Under the pieces are notes generated by a model, which saw nothing but the letters and a program-made list of their open reading frames with translations, made no database searches and was not told the DNA's origin. A stretch of DNA of 64,000 bases from Anagrus nilaparvatae. Taxonomy: Eukaryota > Arthropoda > Insecta > Hymenoptera > Mymaridae. Below are positions 1-12,120 of this stretch, piece after piece. The stretch covers positions 2,358,501 through 2,422,500 of the forward strand of contig JAKSXM010000007.1 in assembly GCA_022575985.1 (NCBI GenBank), read 5' to 3'. The position numbers and the translations under genes are program-made. The stretch's first letter is position 1. The number at the start of each line of letters is the position of its first letter.

Positions 1-376
1 TTATAATACCACCCCGTTATACCCCCGCTAAGGTGGTGAATATGACAAATTGATATAAATTTATTTTTTTTTTTTACTTATACCCTAGTAAAGTATTACC
101 CTGGTAGCCAAAATCAATGTAGGATGGCCGTATTTCGCATGTATTTACTGCTCCAGTCCGTAGCACGGCCGGTAGTTACTTTCAGTTCACGTTTTACATA
201 TTGGACTATATATTGAACTTAAAAATGTCTAGAGTTAATAAAAAAATGAACCAAATGTTAATATTATACCGTTTTTTTTTTTAATTTTAATTTTAAAAAT
301 AATAATTAAAGAAAATCTAAAAAATTAGGGAAAGTAAATTCTTTAAACAAATAGAGCAAAAGTAAGGTTAGGTAAG
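1..376. other. AT-rich sequence, no gene seen
   Basis: No coding region or repeat boundary could be supported here. It contains short homopolymer T runs only. Confidence 0.5.
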
Positions 377-1190
377 GTTCCAATGGGCATTCTGGGCCTA
401 GAAACGCAGGGCTCAATGTTATAAAATAGGATTTTTTGGTAATTTTCAAAGAAACGCCAAAACCTCGCAAGTTAACCAAAACTCTTCTGGATGGTCTCAT
501 TTTTTTGGTTTAAGTATCACCTTTCATACGCCGTAAACCGCAATTTATTATCACTAATTCTCTCATCACTATAGCCAATTAACCAAACGGTCATTTTTAG
601 CTAAAAATGACCAATTTTTAAAATGCTGCCAAATTTGTAATTTCGGGCGAAAATGGGTTTTATAGGTCTGAAAAAATTTGTACGAGCTTCAAGTTTCCAA
701 AACTTTCTGACTTTACCTTTTGCAATTATTTGTTAACCAGATATGATAATTTGAAGTCACAGTCCCAATTTTACGATTTTTTAAAAAATCTCATTTTTAA
801 TGCTAACTTTGAAGAGCCATTTCTTAAAAACGAATCAAGGAAATGAGACAAGCAAAAAATTTTTGGAAATTTGAAGCTTGTACGAATTTTTTCAGACCTA
901 TAAAACCCGTTTTCGTCAGAAATTACAATTTTGGCAGCATTTTAAAAATTGGTCATTTTTAGCTAAAAATGACCGTTTGGTTAATTGGCTATAGTGATAA
1001 GAGAATTAGTGATAATAAATTGTGGTTTACGGCGTATGAAAGGTGATACTTAAACCAAAAAAATGAGACCAACCAGAAGAGTTTTGGTTAACTTGCGAGG
1101 TTTTGGCGTTTTATTGAAAATTACCAAAAAATCCTATTTTATAAAATTGAGCCCTGCGTTTCTAGGCCCAGAAGGCCCATTGGAAGGAAC
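377..1190. repeat. Fold-back repeat, family A
   Basis: About 320 bp at 377-700 reappear as their reverse complement at about 870-1,190, with a ~160-bp spacer. The arms share blocks such as the run around AAACGCAGGGCTCAAT on one side and ATTGAGCCCTGCGTTT on the other. The right arm continues outward to about 1,285, and diverged copies lie at 4,380-5,270, 39,350-39,560, 43,505-43,950 and 52,610-52,870. No transposase ORF is present, so this is a non-autonomous fold-back repeat of unknown superfamily. The 64-residue antisense ORF inside it has no recognisable domain. Confidence 0.8.
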
Positions 1191-3062
1191 GGAGAGTTTT
1201 TCAACATAACAAACTCATCCATAACCATTTGGTGTAATTCGGTGTTCCAAATGTATTGAACTCCCCTTGTCAGTATCATTTTAAATAACGTCTACAAAAA
1301 TGTTTAAAATTTAGCCCACATTTAGGAATTGATATCACATTTTCTAGGGGTTCTACGATGAAACTAACTTCGAAAATGAAAAGAGCAGCCCCAATTACCA
1401 ACATTTTTAGCCCAAAACATAGATTTTTTCATTTAAAAAAATTCAAATGGCTATTATGTGTCGATTAGGCGTAAATGGGTTAAGTAAACTGGGAACATTG
1501 AAAGAATAGACAAAATGCCCTAAAATGGGATACAGAGGGAAAAATAACAATTTTCTAGCAAGAATAACAATACTTTCTTACTCTAAATACCTAAAAACAT
1601 AATTGTCATTAATATTTGATATCGATAACTGTTTTATTAATACAGGTGCTCTGAACACTAAAACAATGGCTAAAATGTCCTAAAATGGGCTTTTTCGGAA
1701 AAACTGATCATTTTCCAGGAAAAGGACCTAAAAATCAGCAAAGAAGAAACGTAAGTTGCAATGTTCTCTTCCTTTTGAATTCACCAAGCACACAGACCTT
1801 ATGTACTGCATCTGGAGTAAATATATACAAAGCAAATAGTTTACTTGCATTATTAATTTTAATAATAAATTATATTTAAATAATAAATTATATAATTATA
1901 AATAATATATTATAATTATAAATAATAAATTATATATTATTAAATTTTGTTCAAAACCACAAATTTACCATTTTTTATTAATTCATTATTTGTATTCAAA
2001 ATTAAAAAATTTTTTTTAAACTATATTTTTTTATTGTTGAATTTATACTAATTTCGAATTTATTCGATTACTGAAAATTAAGTTTCTTTTATTTTTTAAT
2101 TAACAAAATGATTTATATTATTCTTTGAAAATCACGCAAAGATTGTGTAACGGGGTATCAAAAGAATTTTAACTTTTTTACTGTGAAACATCTTTACGGC
2201 CAAAAATTCTACTTTTTTTCCGCAATGACATAACACTTTTATAGCTAATCTATTGGGTCCATCATTTTTTAAGTTTTATGAAAATTTTTTGTACAGTACC
2301 GTGTTTTGATGATTACTCAATTTAATGCTCTGTCAAATTGTAAATTTGGACTTTTGTCAGCTGTCAACTAGCTGTCAAACCAAGAGTAAGTAAAAAAAAG
2401 TACAAAAATCACAGATTTCTGTTTTTTTTGTTCAAATTTCTAAAATTTATGTAAAATTAGGTAAGACTTCATTTGAATGCCAATGTATTGTTACTTTTAT
2501 TGTTGTAAAAGTAATAGTTGCAAACAAAAAATGTAACAACGCTTTTTTCTTTTTTTTTTTACATTTAGGGGTAGTTCACCCCCTGGGGGAGGGATAATGA
2601 ATTTCAAAATAATCAAAATACTATTAAATATTTTCAAAAAATTGATTAAAAAGAAAAAGAATAGTCTAAGATCATTTTTTTAATATTTTTTCTTATTCTG
2701 GGGTAGTTTTTATGCAACGGGCAATCTTCAGACATCAGATTTTAATTCAGTGACCTCAAAAACGTAAGTATCTGCTAATCTTTAATGTTTTAAACAACTT
2801 TTTAGTTTTTGGCATACAAATAACAGTTGCAAATTGACAATGTCATCAAATTGTCATTAGGTTCGAAATCAGTGACCGATAGATTAGAGTTTTTAAAGCT
2901 AATTGAGAGATTCCAATTAACAATATTATATTGTTAACCTGACATCAAATTTGAAATCAGCAACATCAAAAACATAAACTTATTTACGTATACATTATGA
3001 ATTAAAAAAATTTTATGCAATCTTGCTATGATGGAGCTTTCCGCTGATCTTCTCGGATCTCT
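1191..3062. other. Repeat tail and AT-rich sequence, no gene seen
   Basis: Bases 1,191-1,285 extend the family A repeat, matching 43,850-43,950. The rest is AT-rich, with an ATAATTATAAATAAT-type simple stretch around 1,860-1,945. No gene is supported. Confidence 0.5.
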
Positions 3063-3299
3063 AGAGATCTGAAGTGATCGCAAATTTCGAGTGATTTCTT
3101 TCGATCTATTCAAATTTCCGGAGATCTCCGGAGATCACTTTTGATCTCTTTTAATTTCTGGTGATTACTGGAGATATAAATACATCTAAAGTAACCTCCA
3201 GAGATCACTGAGGTAAAAAAAAAGTTAGTAAAATTTAGAAAGAATATTTAGAATCATTAAGCAAAGCTCTAAAAAGATAAAATTGATCAAATATGTCCG

Positions 3300-3570
3300 A
3301 TTTAAGGGGGAGGGGTCAAATGGGACTTAGAATAATTTCGATTTAGGGACTTAGAATAATTCAGGTTCAGGGACTTGCAATAATTCAGAATTGTTTGGGT
3401 TTAGAATCTTAAAATCTAGTTAAGGTAAGAATTTCAAGTTATAAAAATAGCAAATTGTATTGTAATGTTGCGTAACATTTATGCATTACACCTAGCCCTC
3501 AGCTGTAAGTAAACATGTTCCATGAATTTTGATTGTATTTACACTAACTGGCTATAAGTTTTTTTTAAAT
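3300..3570 (+). repeat. Dispersed repeat, family C
   Basis: A G-rich start (AAGGGGGAGGGGTCAAAT) is followed by short direct repeats of the type GGGACTTAGAATAATTC and then a tail containing AAGTAAACATGTTCCATG. Matching copies are at 13,140-13,580, inverted at 18,900-19,330, and at 63,890-64,000 where it is cut by the window end. Confidence 0.75.
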
Positions 3571-3906
3571 TATTTTTAAAGACAAATTATAAGATTTTAT
3601 AATAAAATTCAAGCCAAAGATTAGTAACGAGATAATTAATACTTTTAGTTTTGAAATGATAATTATACCTATTTTAAGGTGGCTCTCTCGTAATAATAAT
3701 AGTAATTCCCGATCCCGTCCAGAATTCAAGTTTTATTTAATTTCAAACATTCAAAATATTAATAACAAACTTTTTAAAACTTGTACAACTGTTTTTAATT
3801 TACATAATTTCTATATTAAAAAAAAAAATTTTTGGACAGCGGCCAGAAAGCACGTATTTTCCAGACGTGCACTCGCCACTGATGCAGAAAAATCGTATAC
3901 GACCCT

Positions 3907-3982
3907 GGGCCATTCTTTATTTTTCTGGCCATGGATCATAATAGTATATTATACCTATAGCCAGAAAAATAAAGAATGGCCC
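3907..3982. repeat. 23-bp perfect hairpin
   Basis: Stem bases 3,907-3,929 and 3,960-3,982 are exact reverse complements around a ~30-nt loop. The stem core CCAGAAAAATAAAG recurs near 27,990 and inverted near 49,600, linking this site to the arms of the F-box fold-back. Confidence 0.8.
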
Positions 3983-4379
3983 AAATCGCACGTAAATTAC
4001 CTTCCGAGGCGAAGCCGAGATGCAACAGATTTTAGTAAAATAATTAATAGTATCATTTTTTAAATTTAAATACAGTCAAAAAATAAGGCAAAACAATCAA
4101 GTTTATCTTTTTACAGCATATTCTTTCTAAATTTTTCTTACTTTTTTTTTTACCTCAGTGATCTCTGGAGATTACTTAACATTTATTTAAATCTCTAGTA
4201 ATAACAGAGATAGAAAGACATCAAAATTGATCTCCGGATATCTCCGGAAATCTACGGAGATCTAAGGAAATCACTCGAAATTTGCTATCTCTTCAGATCT
4301 CTTTTGTGCTCTATGGAATGGAGGGATCTACCATAAGAGGTTTAAACTTAAAATAAATAAAAAAAACTTGAAACCTATA

Positions 4380-5270
4380 CGTTTCTATAGATCCAGAAGT
4401 CCCATTAGCATGAATAGAGGATAGTCGCGATGCTTTTCCAACATAAAAAACTGATCCATAACCAGTTTGTGTGTTTCGATATTCCAAAACTCGGAAAAAG
4501 TCTAAAACTTTTTTTTCTATAATCTTTTATAACAATCTGTTTTAGAAAAAATTAAAATTTTCAAGTTGATTTGTTTTATTTAAACTAACAAGAGGAGACC
4601 GCAGAACATTTGGGATGCCAGATTATAAACTATAGTTATACATGAGTTTATTTTGTTGAAAAAACTTCTCCGTTTATTACAACGAGCCTAGAACGCCTAT
4701 AAAAATAAAACTCCATATAATGCAAAATATTATAAGATAAGGTTTTTAGACTGAATTCTAAAAAATGTGGCTACCTAGGAACTTAACAAAATACCTTCTG
4801 GTTAGTCTAATTTTTTGTGTACAAGTTTCACCTTTCAATCCCCAGTAAATTGCCAATTTTCATCACTAATTCTTTCATTGCTATAATCTAAATCCCAAAT
4901 GATCAATTTTTAAATTGCTATCCAAATTGCAATATTTATTGATAATAGGTTTTATAGGTCACAAAAATTTTGTACAAGCTGCAAGTTTCCAACAATTCCT
5001 TAAGCTCTTTCTACGTCAGATTAAAAGTCGATATTAAATCTATAAGTCTATCTTTAAAAGTTATATGGTGTAGTTGGGGATTTTTGACGATTAATCGTGA
5101 AGATAGACTTTAATAATTAATATCGACTTTTAATCTGATGTAGAAAGGGCTTTACAAATCTTTTTTCAATTATTTTTTTTAAGATAAGACAATTTAAATT
5201 TAGAGTCTCAATTTAACGTTTTCTTAAAAAAATAATATTTTATCACAATCTTTATAGAGCCATATCTCAA
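4380..5270 (-). repeat. Diverged family A copy interrupted by a MITE
   Basis: Words from the family A repeat recur here in order but with many changes. The copy is split at about 5,004 by a hairpin element and resumes after 5,150 with the expected family A continuation. Confidence 0.6.
5004..5150. mobile_element. Hairpin MITE, family H
   Basis: About 30 bp at each end are near-perfect reverse complements (CTTTCTACGTCAGATTAAAA versus TTTTAATCTGATGTAGAAAG). It sits inside a family A repeat whose sequence continues on both sides. A longer, broken relative sharing these ends and the word AATCCCCAACTACA lies at about 40,161-40,504. Confidence 0.75.
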
Positions 5271-6753
5271 AAGTAACAAAGGCAAAGAGGGTGAGCAAAA
5301 AAATTTATAGTGACATTTATCCAAACTTAATATAGTAAACAAAAGTGTAATTTTCATTATAATTATACTATAATTTTTTGTACGCGTGTACAATATACAT
5401 GCTCCAACTTACAAAATTTTAATATTTAAACTGGAAATTATTTTTTATTCAGTGGTTTTTGTCGTCACTGCTTGAGATATCGTTGAGAAAATTAAAACTT
5501 TAATTAAGCTGAAGGAAAATGGTGTAAATCTGAAACTTAAAAATGCTTTTTTTACAATTTCTTATAATTTTAGCATATAATGCAATAATAAATGAAATCA
5601 TGTTTTCAACTACTTTATTACATTTTTTCGAATTTCTCAGTTTTATTTTTTTTTTTACCACAGTCCAATTTATCTCTTCTAATATAATTCATACAGATAA
5701 AATGAAAAAATCAAGACATTCTAAACTTTTTAAAAATTTATTAATCTAGGTATAATTTTCTTTGTTTTTTACTGTTGCATTTTGAAAGCATATTCGAAAA
5801 TTCAAACTTGGCGACTGTATTTGAAAATACGCCGTTTCCTTTAGCAATTTTAAATTTTGCAATTTCCTCAACGGGATCTCTTTTAAGTATTTTGGGTTAG
5901 ACACGTGACATTGGAGCTTTATAGCGAAAACAACGATGACCCTGTGTATAAGCTATGCTGCTGACTTTATGGAAGACCTCGCCAACTCATATGCTTAAAT
6001 GTTGGAGCTAGCGAAGTCTTCACTAAAAAGCCACCATATGACCAACCCGAAAAGCCTTATCAGCGACCACAAAAATATTAAAAAATTTGTAAAATGCTGC
6101 ATGTAATTCACTTTTGAAAGCATTATGAACTAAAAATGGTTCTTCAAGGGTCTTATTGAATATGCAGAAAGTATTATTTTTTGTGAGTCATTAATAATTA
6201 TAGCATAAGAAATTTTTTATGTATTAAATAAAAAACCTTTTAAAAAGCAAAAAATGTTAATTTTTGTACAAAAGTGCATTTAAATGTGTATTCCCCCACG
6301 CTTTACGTGAAAAATTCTTGAATATGACTATTTTTTCCCTATTCCAAAAGGATTATATATTATTTTGGCATAAGATAGAGAAATTCATTAGGAGGCTAAT
6401 TTAAAATGTATTTTTCATTGTGTACAAGGAGACAGCGGCGGATCCAGACTTTGCAAAAAGTTTAGAATCTAAAATTTCGTGGCCTTAAAAAAATCATGAA
6501 ATTTGAATACGTCAACCAACTGACCGAATTCACTTAAAGTCAAGTAATAAAAAAAAAGTTAATCTCATGTAAAAAAATGCATGCAAATAATATATACGAT
6601 TGTAACAAAAAAAATATTTACAAAAATGACTGCATACAATATCTTGATTGTAGTTATCCTGGATGCATTTTACGTCTAATGAGTTTAGCCAAATTAGATA
6701 CAAAATACCGCAGGTATGCACTCCTAAAATCCTAAAACAAAAAAAAACACATC
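5271..6753. other. AT-rich sequence, no gene seen
   Basis: A less AT-rich patch at about 5,880-6,060 may be a transposon remnant, but no reading frame or family could be recognised. The short ORFs here have no domain. Confidence 0.4.
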
Positions 6754-7833
6754 CGTTAAATTATAAAAATAAAATAAATAAATAAAATGATTAGTAAGAA
6801 AAGAAAAGAGATGCGCGTGTGGATCGACAGCAGCTGTAAAATTAGTAAAGCCAATATAAGAGTCCGCAAGGCCCAAGCAATACGAGCGAGAGAAATTTAC
6901 AAAGGCCATTCATACCATGCGAGAGGGTACAAGAGGCAAAGAAATTATGATATTTAAATTAAGAAAACTCAGGGTCATGCGTGTGCTGGTATTCTCCTCT
7001 AGCTAAGAAAGGCTTGAGGGGACGACTAGTTCACGCACGCGGACACTTGGGGGTAAAACTTTATTTATAGTAAAACAATATTAAAAACTTGAAAAGGTTA
7101 TTTCGGCAAGATGTTTTACTTATAGAAATTTCGAGGCCCTAAAAAGGGCCGATTGAAATCCTCCTTTGCCAACTGGTCAATTCCTTTTTCTCTCTTCTTA
7201 ATAAAATTATTATGCCGGTATGAGTTCGACCGTTATTATTTTCTCTCTTTTTCTCTCTCGTTGCCCTTTTTTCTATTGGTTCTCCGGCGCGCTTTACTTA
7301 GCCCACCGAAGTCTATATATATAGGGTTAAAGAAAATTCGCGTCATTCAGAAAGAGGCTTTGCTTTGGACTACATCGCATCGAGTCGCTTGCTGATTTTT
7401 CGCTGCCGTTGGTGCCGCTGCTCCTGATTTCATTTTTCGCTTTGCTGTTGCTGTTCTCGAGGAAGGCTGTTGTGTGTGTGTGTGTGTGTGTGGACGAAAG
7501 AGCTATTGCAGGTATTTGGTTTCTCTGTGGGGCTTGGCCAAGCTCGAGGTCATTGTTGGGACCTCTGGACGCCTAGTGTGCGTCAGTTTAGCCGCTGGGG
7601 CTGTCGTCGGCTGCAGGTTGCAGGCCGGCAATAAGGACCAGGACTTTCAGAGTCACCAGGTATTTTTAGTATTTTGTGTGTATGAGTGTGCATGTGAGTG
7701 AATGATTTTTATTTTAATATAGGTGAGAATTTGAGTGAGAACTTACAAAGCAAAGCCAACCGGCCCTTTTCAGGGCCACAAAATTTAACGTAATATTCAT
7801 ACGAAGTTCTTGCACCAGAGTATTAAATTAACA
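6754..7833 (+). mobile_element. Solo LTR of a BEL/Pao-type element
   Basis: This 1,080-bp block matches both ends of the LTR that borders the BEL element downstream. It starts CGTTAAATTATA, where the 3' LTR has TGTTAAATTATA, so the first T has changed. It ends TTAACA, giving TG...CA-type ends. It is flanked by a perfect 5-bp duplication ACATC (6,749-6,753 and 7,834-7,838), as expected for a BEL/Pao insertion. A (TG)n stretch lies at 7,469-7,492. No internal region follows, so it is a solo LTR, or one end of a rearranged provirus. Confidence 0.85.
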
Positions 7834-9178
7834 ACATCCATATTCTTCAAAATTTTCCGAGTTGTTTTATTGAAAATTCTTGGTGATCTTCCTGATAATA
7901 ATTTTATTTTTCTTTACATTTCTAGTGTAAATTAACAATAAAAAGTAAAAAATAAAATTAAAAATAATTTTTTTTACAAAAACATCTTATTCAACGTATT
8001 TTTTATTCTGTTTTTTGAACTTCTTTAATCAGACTGGTAAAAAAATTTTTGCAAAGAAATAGATTTATTTACAACAAATTTTTGGTTTTAATAAGTTGAA
8101 ATTTGGGGTTATTAAATAATTTCCGAAAAAGTATAAAATGCAATGTAAGATTAATTATATAAGTAAAAGATTGAAATGAAAATAATTGTAAAAAACCCAG
8201 TAAGTATTCAATAATTATTTCGACAGAAAATTATTTATTAAGAGGACGCCGGAGTTTGGCGTAACTGACGCGTCACAAGTACAGTTTTTCTCGGTTTTTT
8301 TTATTAATAAAAAAATTGGATAATTATTTTTAAAAAAACGCTTCGTACCGAGCTGTAACATACGATTACCTAAAATTTGAGGCAAAAAAAATTTATTTTA
8401 TAAAAAACTGAAAGCTCAGCATATGTTATAATTGCTAACCCATGTTGAGCTTTCAGTTTTTTATAAAATAAATTTTTTTTTGCCTCAAATTTTAGGTAAT
8501 CGTATGTTACAGCTCGGTAGTAAGCGTTTTTTTAAAAATAATTATCCAATTTTTTTATTAATACAAAAAACTGTACTTGTGACGCGTCAGTTACGCAAAC
8601 TCCGGTCGCCCCATAATATAATATTTTTTATTATTTTTTTTTTTGCAAAAAAATAATAAATTATCTTATGTATTTTAATTTTGAAGTTATAAAATTATCA
8701 ATTTGCTAAAAGTCTTCTCTATTAGTAAAAAATATACTAAAGGTAAGTAAATTTTCATTATATTTTAATTAAACGTTATTAAAATAATTTGCAAATAATA
8801 TCAAAATAGTCATAAGTTAAATTATATCAATAGATTCCTATTTATTTTAAAGAGAATACTTATTTTCATTATTATAAAATATATATTTATTTACGTTACT
8901 AGAGGTATGTTGTCTATATATATATATATATATGAATAAATCCAAAAAAAACTAAATTTTCAACAATATTTTCAATACTTTTAAAATTTTAATTACTCAA
9001 GTTATAAATTCAATTTTTTATTTTTTTTTTATACTTATATATATTTCAATTTTTTTTATGAATGAAATATTAAATAAAAAATAAAATATTTTTAATAAAT
9101 GAATAAATTCTAGGACGTTTGAATGCTTAATACACGCCTAAGGAGAATCATCAATTTATCATTCAAAAATCAAAATAG
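7834..9178 (+). repeat. LTR flank X, left copy
   Basis: Sequence immediately after the solo LTR. It is repeated after the 3' LTR at 26,322-27,162, starting in both cases with ACATCCATATTC. The left copy is longer because of a 372-bp MITE (8,242-8,613) and a longer (TA)n tract near 8,913-8,933. No gene is seen. Confidence 0.85.
8242..8613. mobile_element. Harbinger-like MITE with TAA duplication
   Basis: This 372-bp near-perfect hairpin has arms of about 165 bp and a short loop around 8,420-8,440. It is flanked by TAA on both sides (8,239-8,241 and 8,614-8,616). The duplicated flank at about 26,710 has a single TAA and no insert, so the boundaries are exact. A 3-bp TWA target duplication is typical of PIF/Harbinger; the assignment rests on that alone. 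Confidence 0.85.
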
Positions 9179-9900
9179 TATATTAGCGTGAACACTAGCA
9201 TGAATCAGCGAAGCTGTGCTTGAGTGATATTTATTCACGCTAGTTTATCGCTTATAAATGCTTACAGTATTTCTAGCTACCTTACTTGGCACAGAACGAG
9301 TGTTGAAAATTCTATGCTAAGATTTACGCATGAGTCCTATGCCTGAGATATTCAATTATTTAACCCAACAAAGTTTTAGTCAACTTGATTGGAATTTTTC
9401 ATATACAGAGATAAATGTTTTTGTTTTGAAATTTCAAAACTAAATTTTGTACTACTTGTCAATAAACCTCTTTATTTTTGAAAATTTCTGTAAACAAGGT
9501 ATAATATTATTGCATCCCCTCTTGAATTTATCTATTAACTATTGTAAATTACGTTTATTTAAAATCTTGTGGCACTTTAATTTTGAACTTCGCCAGAAAA
9601 ATACGTGAGTAGAGCATTTTTTCAATTTTTCAAATTTGCATTTTTAATTAAACTGTTTTTTAAAATAATTTATTATTTATATTCTTATAAATAATATTTC
9701 TTAAAAATATCTTATAAATATATATTTCTTAAAAAGGACGTGTTGATCGCAACAGTAACTATTGTACTAGAGTTCTTTCCCAAAGTTTTCCGGATCTAGA
9801 TTCACGTTTTGATTGGACGAGATAAAAAATAATTTCAGTTAACCAATCCTAATCCAAATATCTGTAATAATAAAAACAATTGGATTTAGGAGCTTAAGTT
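9179..9900 (+). repeat. Repeat unit U, first copy
   Basis: A ~720-bp unit beginning TATATTAGCGTGAACACTAG and ending GGAGCTTAAG. It recurs at 25,328-26,041 and 27,163-27,883. The start can fold on a TAGCGTGAA/TTCACGCTA stem. Words such as GAAAATTCTATGCTAAGATTTAC echo GAAAATTCCGTGCTAA in the F-box arms and a diverged copy at 62,455-62,530. No coding potential is recognised. Confidence 0.85.
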
Positions 9901-10178
9901 GTGGGACCTCTGGACGCCTAGTGTGCGTCAGTTCAGCCGCTGGGGCTGTCGTCGGCTGCAGGTTGCAGGCCGGCAATAAGGACCAGGACTTTCAGAGTCA
10001 CCAGGTATTTTTAGTATTTTGTGTGTATGAGTGTGCATGTGAGTGAATGATTTTTATTTTAATATAGGTGAGAATTTGAGTGAAAACTTTCAAAGCAAAG
10101 CCAACCGGCCCTTTTTAGGGCCACAAAATTTAACGTAATATTCATACGAAGTTCTTGCACCAGAGTATTAAATTAACA
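9901..10178 (+). repeat. 3' portion of the 5' LTR
   Basis: Matches 7,558-7,833 of the solo LTR and 26,042-26,321 of the 3' LTR, ending TTAACA. Its upstream part is not the LTR 5' portion but repeat unit U, joined at TTAAGTTGTGGGACC. Confidence 0.85.
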
Positions 10179-10179
10179 T

Positions 10180-10199
10180 TGGTGCCTGAAACCCGGGAA
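10180..10199 (+). other. Primer binding site
   Basis: TGGTGCCTGAAACCCGGGAA starts one base after the LTR end. A TGG start immediately inside an LTR is the expected complement of a tRNA 3' CCA end. The particular tRNA was not identified. Confidence 0.75.
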
Positions 10200-10423
10200 T
10201 AATTACCGGAAATAACCTGGTGCACGAACTTTTGTCTTTCTCCGCTTTGTGAAGTTTTAATATTTTTTCTTTTTGCATTTGATTTTTTAAATTATTTTTT
10301 TATATAGTCAATACTAATTTAATTATTTTCTCCCTTAATTTCAAATTTTATTTTTTTTTTGTATCTCCCTCTTGCACGCGTATATATTTTCTCCCTTTAT
10401 TTTTTCGCTTAAAATTTATTATA

Positions 10424-11430
10424 ATGCCCCGTACTAGGCGTCGTAGACGCGGTGCAGGTGCACTGTTACCTAATGTTGTGCCTGCTGTTGGCGTTGATAA
10501 TATTGTACGTAGGTATAACTTACGGGGGAATGCTGAAGTTCGTGCTCGTGCCGGTCGAGATGATTTTATTCAGCCTGAAATTGCGCAAGTTGATGCAATT
10601 ATTAACAATAACCTCAATGCTGCTGCCGGACGTGGTCGTGGACGCGGTGAGGGAAATATTCGCGGGCACAATAACGTTCTCGTTCAACAATAAAGTCCGA
10701 GGCCGCGGCGGCGTTCTTCAAGGCCGTGCACCTTTAAATGTTGATTTGCAACAAAATGATGATTACCAAGGCGCTCCTGGCCCAGTTGTTAATTTCGGTT
10801 CAGTAAATAATCTTTTAGGGGCTGCTGGCGTGAATAATAATATTAATTTGGAAAATAATTTTCCCGGATTTGTTAACGGGAATGATAATTTTGAAAATCA
10901 GGATGTAGAAAATCAAAACCTTAGGGGTAGTAACTTATCCAGCGCCGCTGTTTCAAGGCTTAGTAGGGAACCTGCTCGTGATAATTATGCCCTTTTGCGT
11001 AAACGCAAACTTGATCTAGAAGTTGAAACAAATCAGGCTAAGCTACGATTATTAAATGCTGAACGTGAAAAAATTGAATTTGAATTAGCTAGTGCTAGTG
11101 CTACGCGTGCAGTTACAGAACAAGCTTCAACATCCTCCGATGTAAATAAATGATGTTCCTGCATCGGTCTCTCATGCGCTTGCTGAAGCGTTTTGTGGTT
11201 TCAGAAGCTCAACTCCAACCGATCGTCAGCCGGCTTTATTAAATAGAATAGCCGTTGAAAAAAAAAATTTATCGTTTTCTGGTAATATTTTGGAGTGGTT
11301 ACGATTTAAGCGGGCCTTTGATCAATCAACTGAATTGGGCAAATTTAGTGATCAGGAAACGGGCTTATTATGGGCATCCGATAACATAAATATGCCTAAT
11401 AATTATGTTATATTTTCGTGGAAAATATAG
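10424..11430 (+). pseudogene. BEL/Pao gag, N-terminal part, frameshifted
   Basis: Starts at ATG 10,424 with an Arg-rich N-terminus (MPRTRRRRRGAG). The frame shifts near 10,690, where it continues through an Arg/Gly then Asn-rich stretch and a charged helical segment (about 10,970-11,120). It shifts again near 11,150 into the BEL/Pao gag region, recognisable by the motif NILEWLRFKRAFDQ (DUF1759-like). A stop follows at 11,428. The nucleocapsid zinc knuckles and protease that should follow are absent; the 9.5-kb palindrome begins 54 bp later. In an intact element this protein forms the particle shell. It is certainly non-functional here. Confidence 0.8.
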
Positions 11431-11494
11431 AGGAAATTCCGGGAAATGGATTTTGGAAAAAAGTTAAAAAAGATAAATAATCACCCTGGTGCAA

Positions 11495-12120
11495 AAGTTA
11501 ACGTTAAATTTAACGTTAAAATTTAACGTTAAATTTTAACGTTAATTTTAACGTTAATTTAAGGTAACTTTAACGTTAATTTAAGGTAGATTTAACGTTA
11601 ATTTAATGTTAAATTTAACGTTAAATTTAACGTTAAAATTATCGCAGAAAATTAAAGAAAAAAAATCTTCATAATTTTGCTAATCCAATTGTACTTATTA
11701 TGGAAATTACCCTGATGCTTCTAAAATTTAGCATCATTGCTATTTTTTCACAACTAATTTTTTTGATCAAATTAATGTTCCTTCTAACATTAATTTTAAC
11801 ATTAAATTTATTATTAAATTTAATGCTAAAATTTAACATTAAATTTAACATTAAATTTAACGTTAAAATTCAACATTAAATTTAACGTTAAAATTCAACA
11901 TTAAATTTAACGTTAAAATTCAACATTAAATTTAACGTTAAAATTCAACATTAAATTTAACGTTAAAATTCAACATTAAATTTAACATTAAAATTCAACA
12001 CTAAATTTAACGTTAAAATTCAACATTAAATTTAACGTTAAAATTCAACACTAAATTTAACGATAAAATTTAATGTTAAATTAAACGTTCAAATCCGATA
12101 TTCAATTTAACGTTACTTTT
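11495..12120. repeat. AACGTT-rich tandem repeats at the left tip
   Basis: The outer ~150 bp are variations of TTTAACGTTAAA, itself a palindrome. From about 11,860 to 12,060 there is a regular 25-bp tandem repeat built of AACATTAAATTTAACGTTAA plus a short linker, at least seven copies. Its mirror is at 20,370-20,990. There are no unique spacers between repeats. Confidence 0.9.

Larger units (their letters stand above)
3063..4303. repeat. Fold-back element with GATCTCCGGAGATC-rich arms
   Basis: Arms at about 3,063-3,250 and 4,118-4,303 are imperfect reverse complements. Both are dense in GGAGATC/GATCTCC words, so each arm is itself partly self-complementary. The interior carries a family C repeat (3,300-3,570) and a 23-bp perfect hairpin (3,907-3,982). 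No transposase is visible, and the 135-residue ORF spanning the interior has no recognisable domain. Confidence 0.7.

Noticed and set aside
3656..4063. 135-residue ORF
   Set aside because: It runs through a fold-back interior and a perfect hairpin, with no domain; length is compatible with chance.
11860..12060. Regular 25-bp repeats resembling a CRISPR array
   Set aside because: The units abut without unique spacers and lie in a eukaryotic genome; it is a tandem repeat.
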